DNA from: Phallusia mammillata
Taxonomy: Eukaryota; Chordata; Ascidiacea; Phlebobranchia; Ascidiidae
NCBI GenBank assembly: GCA_003260075.1
Contig: QLIY01000232.1
Span: 62,001-126,000 of the forward strand
DNA length: 64,000 nucleotides
Direction of reading: 5' to 3'
Below the pieces are notes generated by a model. The model was not told where the DNA came from. It did not search any database and saw only the letters and a list, made by a program, of their open reading frames with translations. Positions 50,501 through 64,000 of the stretch are shown here, in pieces (positions within the stretch are counted from its first letter, which is position 1; each line of letters opens with the position of its first letter). The translations under genes and the position numbers were made by a program.

Positions 50501-53500
50501 GGGTTAGGCTTAAACATTGCCCGTTTGGTACTTGCCTCTGCAAACATGATCAAACGTGTAGAAACACATATTAGATTACGTTTACAGAATTGTAGACTGT
50601 GTGTGAACTCCTACACTTGGGAACGTTTATTGCACTGCCCCACCTGATTAAACCATTCTGTTAAATGTCAAACTTTTGAAATTGTTTGATTTTTACGTTT
50701 GTTATAACGTTTGGAGTATTTGTTCATTGACCTTGTTTAAGATCATTTGATTTAAACCTTTGTCGTCGTCGCTTCATCTACTAGGCTTATATCGAGTACA
50801 GAAATTTCTCATACAAGTCGAACAACGCAAACGTCTGCCTGGGTTACAGTAAAATAATGCATAGACTCTACTGTCACATTGTATTAACTAGCATTTTGTG
50901 TGACTTGATTTTGATGTGATTTAACTAACTGGTTTTTACTTGATAGCGGAAAATGTCAAACTAAGGGAGTACGAAACTGATCAATCCGCATTACAGACAC
51001 CAACACGGCATTTGGAAAGCACTGCCCTTTGTTTTGAATTTGTTTACTGACCTTTGAACTCGTACACCCGACCACCGCTCACTGTGATGTCCTTCCGATA
51101 AGTGATGCCATCAGCACGAGATAGAGCGTTACGAAATCGGTGTTTCTGGGTTGTCGGTTGTTCGTTTGTTTCTTGGTCCTGGTTACGCTTCTTGAACGAG
51201 AGACACGCCCACTCCTAAAGCACAAAATAACCATGTTAATTGGTTTCATTGACACAGGATAATGCCTTTGCCGACTGATGTTCAATGCTATGACTTGCTT
51301 TTAAGGATTTTGTTCGATTGCAAGATCGTGAAAGTGTATTTTTTACATTAAAAGCGTTTGAGAGTTGAAAGTCGGGCCAATACGTTTGTGTCAGGTTCGG
51401 TGTCAGGTTCGGTTTCAAGCCCGATTCGAGTCTGACTTTACATTTGTAATAATTTGCCACATTTTCAACAAGTTCTGTTCCTAAATCGGTCTTTTAAAAA
51501 CAGCATCAGGTTCTAGTGGGGTTTTCGGGCTTGTACTTTTTTCAGCCAGGTTCGAGGTCCGCTTTTAACTCTGGTTTGACTAAACCGACCATCAACAGCC
51601 TTGTTTACTAAAACTGCACATTTAGCCGCTACAATCAAAACAGTGTTAAGCGGGCAGGTTGTACATAAATGATTCAACTACTTCAGGAAGCCGAGAAGGT
51701 GCCTTTTCAATACATTCATATTTGCATGAAGAGTGTGAAGACGGGTGCGTTTGGGCAATAATGTCTTCTGAATTTACTTCACGATAGTGCAGACACAATA
51801 CACACTCCAGGTTTATGTTTCGACTTGCCAGTTCGTCACAATACACCATTGTTGTGTGACGTAACGTCTATGACTCTTTTCTATACCCGGCGTACACAAA
51901 ACATTCAAGCCAAAACCGAAAGATGTGTCATTGGCGCATCAGGGTAACATGAGTGCATTGCGTTCTCTAAACAGAAACTGAAGCAAAAACAATGGAACTA
52001 GTAGCGATCAAAATAACTTCGGCGTTAAGAACTTGCTAGTATTTATTCCCACTGAATCGTTAACTTCCCCCTTTTCGGCTCCGAAGCCGTCGCACTGACT
52101 TCCGCCTGGTCACAGCACGCATTGTGACGACGTCACAGAGAGGGTGTGCACGCATGCGCAGAAGGAAATTCCGCCTTCGTATTGGAAAAGCTATAAGCGA
52201 GCGTTCTATTGTCGTTTGTTTTCATTCAAAACCGTTTCAGAACGGCATTGGTAATAAATAGCGTTTTTACCAACTATAAATAACCATTGTGACGTAATTT
52301 AGTGTAGGAAGCTTTTGGCAACGAACAAAGAAATAACGAAACTAGCGCCACGCTACAACGGAAGCGAAAATACAGCGCTTTTGCCGCGTGTTCTTGTTTC
52401 TAAAGACGAGCTTCATGATGTCATAATGCAAATATGGAACATCAATCTATTGTAAGTGTGAGAAGACAATCATGACGCTTTAAATGGGTGTTTGCTGGAA
52501 ACCACGCTGATTATGTTGTTGTTTTTTGGCTTTATTGTCAAATATACAATCGTTCATTATTCATTTGTAGCTGTAGGCATTACACACGCGCCAGGGTATT
52601 GCTGCTTCCTTTTTTGAGACCACAAGTTTTTTACAGCCAGCTATTTGCGTTTTCCTTGGCGCTACAGCCCTTGCTTACAAAGCATTAATGTCAATGTCAT
52701 GGGGCTTTTAAGTATTTAAATCCAAAATTAAACACGTCACCCAATTGCAACACTGTAAACTTTAGTTTAGAGTCTAAACTTTAGACTTTAAACTAGAATT
52801 GAGCCTTATGCTTATTGATTTAAGCTCATGAAAAAAATAATTCTTTAGGATGAATGACTTAATGTTTTCATAAACTTGCATCGCCGAATTGTGTATGAAC
52901 TATGAAGTCATACTTTAATACTTGAATTGGCGACGAACGAACAAAAATACCCAATAGTAAACGTTTGTGCGTCAGCCATTGTTCAAAATTTGCGCAATTA
53001 TAATATTCCCAGGAATGAAACAACTCAAAAGCGGATGTAGTGTCTTGGGTTTTCCAGGAATATTCTGAGTAAGGTTTTACCACTTCAGCAATTGTGGCTA
53101 AATCGTGCAGTGAAACACCTGAAAATTGCTCGAAGGAAACCAGCGCCTTCGCCATGGTTTCTTACTTTGATCGATTTAAACCACTTCTTGCTTCTGCTTT
53201 GATCGATTAAAACCACTTCTTGGACAAGGTGGATACAAAACTTGTTGAAAACAGAGGGCTTACATATGACGCCGACATACGGATGATAACAATTACTTCG
53301 TTTTCATGGCCATTTTGAACATGGACATAAAACATGGCCATTTCGCATAGTCGGACAAACACTAATGGCCCAAAAGCGCATGCGTTTCCATGTCCAAAAG
53401 TTTTTCAAGTGTGACGAATAGCGGGAAAGATTGCCGGTTTCAAGTTATGTTTTTTTTTCGAAGTAAATGAGGTTTTTTTGAACCTTTAAGTTAATTGCCC

Positions 53501-54557
53501 ATATACAAACCATTTAACAGTTTTAGATGTAAATTGCATTTCCGGTTAGCTTTTGTCATGAGCATTTTCTGTTTATGCTACTGTTTAGAAAGAAACCCAC
53601 AGTTATTGTTTTAACAGTTGATTTGTATAACTGAGGATGTTATGATGAAGATAAACCATATATGGATATTATTTTTATAAGGTATTGTTTCTGTTGCGTG
53701 ACAAAATCGTTAGACATTTTTAACAAGTTGATTTAAATCGATTGTAAACATAAACACTTTCGCTTTGCCCGAATTAGTAACGCTTTTGTTATGGGCACCA
53801 TAAAATATGAGTATTACTGACGTCTACACGTTAATGCAAAGTCAAACCTTAGGCAATGAAGGGGATTGTGCGGGGTAAATTTATTACTGGGGCTGTACAA
53901 ACACCCGTTATTTGGCAAACAGTCGATTTTGACACAAATATTTGTATGTATCGACATGGTTGTTTTGATTTAATAATTCTCACTACAAATGGCGAGTCGT
54001 GGTTTTTAAGCAAGGGATTAAAATTTTACTTCATTGAAGTTACTTTTTTATACCAGAAATTTTTGCAATCATTTTTTAAAGTAACCTTAAAAGTATTACC
54101 TGTCGTGCCATAACCCATAGATAAATTACGAAAGTTTGAAATTAATGCAATTGAGGAACCAAACAATGAAACGGGGATAATTTTCCAACTTTTATCGATT
54201 GAACACCCTTTATTATTTGCATGGTTCTTCCTGTGCCAAGGCTAGTACCAAAACAGCTGAGGGTATTTGGAAAAATCTTTTGATTTGAAGTTTATACGTC
54301 AAAAAAAACGTTTTGTACATCATTACATTTCCGTAGGTAATAAAGACACATATTTCCATCTGAACTATAGCTAGAAATGATGAACACACACTTACTTTAA
54401 ACATTTCAAATGCCGGAGTCAAGCCTTCGTTTGGTCGAGGTGCCACCGGCCATGGAATGTATACCAAAGTATTCTCCTGATTCAAGTATCTCAGTCCATA
54501 CCTTCCCCTTTCACATCTGTCCTTCAGAAACGTCGCCAACTTTACAGTTTCAGTCAT
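44530..54557 (-). CDS. IRF-like: Interferon regulatory factor (IRF)-like transcription factor
   Basis: Seven phase-consistent exons: 54396-54557 (ATG), 51052-51214, 49671-49754, 49114-49319, 48484-48843, 48056-48220 and 44530-44793 (TAA at 44530-44532). Product is 467 residues, a normal IRF length. Exons 1-2 encode the DNA-binding domain (about 5-108): KLATFLKDRCERGRYG, LVYIPWPVAP, AFEMFKEWA and HRFRNALSRADGI match the IRF fold. Of the five family tryptophans only W36 and W56 remain. Exons 3-4 are a Ser/Pro/Gln-rich linker. Exons 5-7 encode the IRF association domain: GLRLSLRFR, YGCRLYFGD, LFGPDCLEQVR, YAMRLCQTR and KVFDAQQF. It is expected to act in the nucleus in innate immunity or development. 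Divergence of the DNA-binding helix suggests altered site preference. No orthology to a specific vertebrate IRF is claimed. Confidence 0.93.
45090..45269. mobile_element. Decayed hAT-type MITE in IRF-like intron 6
   Basis: Reverse-orientation relative of 20744-20907: it shares gccggttctatta, aaaagtcatatta and gctaaccggttcgct. Ends cagtggtaagatt and aatcccacttctg are partly eroded and no target duplication is recognisable. Confidence 0.75.
45418..45525. repeat. 54-bp tandem duplication
   Basis: Two adjacent copies starting tagtcgagacaatacg and ending tcaacattgt, with a single internal difference (acagcgtaaag/acagcttaaag). There is no C spacer or N, so this one may be a true tandem duplication. 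Confidence 0.85.
51966..52168. repeat. CpG-bearing segment in IRF-like intron 1, repeated at 59949-60136
   Basis: About 190 bp nearly identical to 59949-60136, with small differences (caaaataac/caaattaac, gtgacgacgtcac/gtgacgtcac). It contains an NRF1-like cgcatgcgcag and a CRE-like core. The other copy lies inside a hAT element and ends at an N, so one copy may be misassembled; alternatively it is a dispersed repeat. Confidence 0.65.
52868..53155 (-). CDS. Unassigned 95-codon ORF in IRF-like intron 1
   Basis: Uninterrupted from ATG at 53155 to a stop at 52868-52870, same strand as the host gene. The start context aaaccATGGcg is a strong eukaryotic initiation context, and an NRF1-like gcgcatgcgt lies about 220 bp upstream (near 53378). 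Composition looks protein-like (SFEQFSG, AFELFHSWEYY, FEQWLTHKRL), with no membrane span or signal peptide. Two adjacent copies of aagaagtggttt..aatcgatcaaag precede the ATG. Possible readings: a small nested single-exon gene; an alternative first exon (donor-like gtg|gtaaaa after residue 25, phase 0, could join IRF exon 2); or chance. I do not recognise a family. Confidence 0.35.
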   Translation of the reverse strand: MAKALVSFEQFSGVSLHDLATIAEVVKPYSEYSWKTQDTTSAFELFHSWEYYNCANFEQWLTHKRLLLGIFVRSSPIQVLKYDFIVHTQFGDASL

Positions 54558-57500
54558 CGTTTAACGAGTTTTTGTTATCAAATCCGCTTGTTACTGCAAG
54601 CAAACGCACTCTACGATGGTTATTGGTATAAGCAGGAAGAGAGGCCACGAGGCCCACGTTTTAAAGACGCTGTGACGTCATAGACGTGTTGTTGCCGTTC
54701 AAAATGTCAGGCGCTTTCTAGCCCTGTCGTGCACCCGCTGGCAAAATCTCAAGATATTCACCCAGAAACTATAGGCCCTAAATCACGAACTTTGGAGTCT
54801 TGCGCACAGCATGCATCCAGTACTTGCAAGGCTACGTGACTTTATTGAGTCTAGAATGCAAATTGTTTACGTCACTGCGCGCATTGTTTCGTAACACAGG
54901 CGCCTGAATAGTCTGATAAACGTAAATTGAACCCAAAATTGAGGATCGCTTAACTTTCCCTTTTACCGGAAAATATGGAAAACTTTAACCTGTAACGCAT
55001 ATTTCTACTTAAAGGCAACTCGGAAAGATTCCCAAGTATAATGATTTAATGTCGTTAATTTAGTTAGTGGCTAAAACAAACATCTATTCTAGGTGCTCCA
55101 GGTCAGACGACCAAGGGCACTACACACGTAGTCACGTAGATATCAACTGAATGTCGACCAAACCTAACTATACACTGAGTTTAGTAAACACAGACAGTCA
55201 TAACTATAACCATGTAGATGCGTACAAAGTAATTTGGATTGTTTTTCGCAGCACAAGCACTGGCCTAGAAAGCTAGTTTGGCTAATGTATTTACAGTTTG
55301 ACACATAACATATTTTAGGCTGAAATTTTACATTCGAGGCATAAACTTCGACTTTTATATCCATAAAAACATTGTCACCTGTAAAACATATCAGTTTTTG
55401 CAGGCGTAATGTTTAATGGTTGGCACGCGTTAGTCTTTTTTATGTCCATGGCATTAGCATCACATTAATTTGAATCACGTTTGACAATTATTAATTTCCG
55501 CTTTGTGTGCCCTGAATGACTACGCTGCTCCCGTCGTAAACGCTTTTAACCAACTGTGTCAATTCGAAGGACACTTAACAAATCATTTCAAAGTCCAAAT
55601 ACCTTTGAGCTCAGGTTTTGTAAGTAGCTAAGGTCAAATTACAACCTCTGAAAAGAACCTTTACGTCAAATAGATCGAGTTACATTCTATGCTTCATCTG
55701 CATGTATTTGCTAACAGCTCAGCCAAGTAAAAACGATATCTATCTGAAATCAATATCATGCAACTATACTTACGTTTATCATACCTCAGTATGTACACAA
55801 GATCACACACACAAACACCTCTTGAAAGCATATGAATTTGCCTCACACACTATATTTAACGTTTACCTACTGAAACTGGCACCGTATACAATGCTGATTG
55901 TAAAATTCAGTCTAATACACCAAGAAAAAAAAAACGAATTTGGGCAACCGTTGGTTTTTTTGGTGAAGGAACAGTATTTTAATAGCATTTTTGTTTTTTG
56001 TCGGTACTTCATGCATAAAACTGCATTGACACCCAAGCAATTTTCAACGGTACGTTCAGGCTTGTAAGGAGACTGACTGACTTTTAAAGAATGCGCCACT
56101 TTCAGTATTTCTGAAGTTAAGTTAGTACAGTAACATATCCTAACTGACTACAACTGCACCAAGCCTTCCTCAACGAGCTCAGACAAAAAAACGCTTTTAA
56201 TTTTACAGTTTAACCCTAATGCACCTCAGTTTCTAAGGTACCATCTGAAAGGCTTTCACACTACTTCAACGCAATACTGTTATTCTATCTGAGTTAGGCC
56301 TAGTTCTGTACTATGTCTCATGAAAGAGCGCAGAGGCCTTCGTACGGTGCTTGAACACCAGGTATTGCTCTAACGTTGTTAGCGAAGCGTTGCATATCTC
56401 GGCTGTCCATGCTTCTGACAAGCGCACTGTGTGTAAACACTCTCATTTGCTTATGACGTTAATCATTTACTTGCGCCTTAGCTGACAATGACTTCCGCTG
56501 ACGAAGACGCAGACTGTATGTACAGCATCCCCTTTTTGGTTTACTTGTTTAGTAGCTTTTTTTAAGGGTTGAGTGTTTTTGGTTTTTGTGGTGAGAGTAA
56601 TTTCTGCGAGAGTTTATGCTTCAGTTTTTTTTAATTACGTCATATTTAGCCTACAGTAAATTATTTGGAACAAAAAAATTCTTGCTTTAGGTTGGTTTCA
56701 GTTTGAATAACTTTCTCTAACCTGACATTGAATTTAAAAAATGCATTAAGGGGACTGCCAGCTGCCAGGTAATAGCGGGTAAACCCGTTTGTAAATTGGC
56801 ATTTTGTGTGTAAAATAAATCCGTATGTTGACCCATTATTAAAAAAAATAATATTTGTTGTGTAAGCTAAATATCTGGGTTTTAGTTTGCTTCTAAAGTC
56901 ATAAACATGCCTTTTTTAAATAAACGTTTAATATCTCCTACTCTTGTATTGAAAATCTCATAAAGCACTTATCACCCTTTTCCTGTACCAAATCACTCCA
57001 AGCCTCAACTTTGCAATTTGACACCCTCGGGAAGGCGTCAATCTCCTTTCTCACTAAAGGTTTCCAGAACGGAGTCTTTTATACACCCACTGTGGTGTCA
57101 CGTGACAATCAGGCAAAGATACGCATCGACGATTAACAACTTTGAGTACTGCTGTTTTTCAATGTTGCAGAGAGCGTGAGAAAAAAAGCTTAGCTAGATT
57201 GTTTGTTGTTCCCTTTCTTACGGGAAACACCCTGGATTGCGAAGGGTGGTGAACGAACTGTTTTGTGTGTATCCAAATGAAACTTCCCTTTTAGTGATTA
57301 CATGGAGGTGTGGGTTAAAAATTTCCGTGCTAAGGTGTTGGGTTGCTTCGTATTTTCATTGTTGCCTGCAGTTGTATGCCGCAGTTGCCGCTGTAACCAG
57401 TTTGGCTATTAAACTACACACAATTATGTTACATAAATCAATTGTTTCTAAAATTTAACTTTTATTCATTAATCAACAATATTTTTTTATTTTTTTATTT

Positions 57501-58039
57501 ATCAACAATAGAAAGTGTACTTTCAAAAAGCAGCAACGTTATATATATTTAAAACACAAATGACTTTGTGCATGATCAATCAAGCAAAAACTTAAATACA
57601 ACTGGGAAAAACCCATACTACAATAACCTTGGAAGACAAGGTTCTGAAAACCCAGCTAGTTTTGTCCCTTAAATTACAAAACTGTTATTTTACTTTCACA
57701 TAAATCATCCCAAATCATTTGTTACCACAAGTTAGTTGGATCGGATAAACCACATAGGATAATAAACTGTCATTTTTGGTTTATATTATTTGTACTTACT
57801 TAGCTTTCTTGTTATACCACTATTTTAAACCACATAAATTCAAACATGATGCCTTATACGTATCTCTTTGAGTATGTGCATTATATATATTAGCATGGCA
57901 AAAGGTACAGCACCATATCTATGTATAGCCTACAAACTAATATATGGAAACTAATATATATCTGTAGCATGTTTTTAATGATTCAATATTTAAATCTGTT
58001 TAAATATTTTTGGCAACAGGCAGCAGATTTTAAAATAAC
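54558..58039. other. Intergenic interval between IRF-like and esterase genes
   Basis: These genes diverge, so this 3.5 kb should hold both promoters. A TGACGTCA octamer lies 116 bp upstream of the IRF-like start codon (54673-54680). No other genes are supported; the 121-codon ORF at 55702-56067 has low-complexity composition and no splice partners. Confidence 0.5.
54673..54680. promoter_or_regulatory. CRE-like octamer TGACGTCA upstream of the IRF-like gene
   Basis: Perfect palindromic CREB/ATF consensus, located 116 bp 5' of the IRF-like ATG on its minus-strand promoter side. The octamer is over-represented across the window, so function is only suggested. Confidence 0.4.
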
Positions 58040-63573
<5,534 letters not shown>

Positions 63574-63779
63574 GTAGGGCCTTGAGCGGGTTTAGTCGTA
63601 TGAAACATTCATCCATCACCATTTTTCCATATTGAATATTAATCAACATTAGCTATGTAGGGTCCCGCTACTCACTGTAAAATATTTCAAACTAAATAAC
63701 GATCAGTGAATATCACTACATTATTTAACCGGCTTGAATCTATTAATATTGTCAAATCCAGTCACGCCATTTGTTTCTA

Positions 63780-64000
63780 CAGCGAGATTCTAAACCGTCT
63801 TAGACCCCTTTCTCTTAACCAGGTACAACTCCTGCGTTTTTTAACATTATTCTCTCCCAAGTTTATAGAGCTCTTCTGGCAAATGTATTTTTAATGCGAC
63901 GTTTCGACGTCCTATACAGGTCGCCTTCATCAGGGCAAATAACACCGAAAGCGACTAGTACAGTGCACGATAAACAAAGGAAAAAAGAATGAAACGCAAG
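63780..64000 (-). mobile_element. Second element with hammerhead-like core, cut by the window edge
   Basis: The minus strand shares with 14334-14565 the blocks CTGATGAAGG, GTAT.GGAC.TCGAAACGT, and, further on, tgcc.gaagagct. The core spans 63902-63933. The element lies in or just after an intron of the esterase gene. Boundaries are not visible on the right. Confidence 0.65.
63902..63933 (-). ncRNA. Hammerhead-ribozyme-like core, second copy
   Basis: CUGAUGA, then A, stem II GGCG/CGUC with inner CCU/AGG and GUAU loop, then GAAA. Compared with 14415-14446, one stem II pair is C-G here and U-A there, keeping the fold. The base before the expected cleavage site is C instead of U. Confidence 0.55.

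Noticed and set aside
55702..56067. 121-codon plus-strand ORF
   Set aside because: AT-rich, aromatic-heavy composition typical of random ORFs and no neighbours in phase.

Overview
This is an AT-rich eukaryotic window with spliced protein genes: short GT-AG exons and introns of about 0.2-3 kb. Gene content is metazoan: a tandem pair of CYP3-like cytochrome P450 genes, a heteromeric amino-acid transporter of the LAT type, an interferon regulatory factor (IRF)-like gene and a type-B carboxylesterase. Compact genes plus pervasive two-allele duplications at sequence joins suggest a highly heterozygous invertebrate chordate. An ascidian tunicate such as Ciona is my best guess; this is inference, not proof.

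Layout. About 1-15.6 kb is a tandem segmental duplication on the minus strand. Each unit carries a CYP3-like gene plus 2-2.5 kb of upstream flank. Copy A loses its last two exons off the left edge; copy B is complete (15 exons) except for a 10-base C spacer inside exon 2. Comparing the two units shows clean insertions in unit 2: a tRNA-derived SINE, a SINE-tail fragment, a repeat family and an element with a hammerhead-ribozyme-like core. At 17.3-18.2 kb is a previously unmarked three-exon gene for a 72-residue secreted peptide. At 19.2-23.1 kb is an eight-exon gene for an unrecognised basic 309-residue protein. At 26.2-33.7 kb (plus strand) is a ten-exon LAT-type transporter. 33.7-44.5 kb is gene-poor and holds a Mutator-like MITE with a nested hAT MITE. 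At 44.5-54.6 kb (minus) is a seven-exon IRF-like gene, with an unassigned 95-codon ORF in its first intron. At 58.0-63.6 kb (plus) is a carboxylesterase/cholinesterase gene that runs off the right edge.

Mobile DNA is abundant. hAT-type elements with 8-bp target duplications lie at 16.1, 20.7, 31.1, 31.6, 39.8, 59.9 and 62.0 kb, and a decayed relative lies at 45.1 kb.

Assembly quality matters here. Many sites carry a run of exactly 10 C, or a single N, followed by a near-identical copy of sequence already read. These look like gap spacers between overlapping, often allelic, contig ends. They break one exon, copy another exon into an intron and probably invert one segment. Two very long C runs (73 and 69) look like larger gaps. 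Several apparent repeats are therefore not biological.

The genes form no single pathway. P450 and carboxylesterase are both xenobiotic/lipid enzymes, but their linkage is probably incidental.
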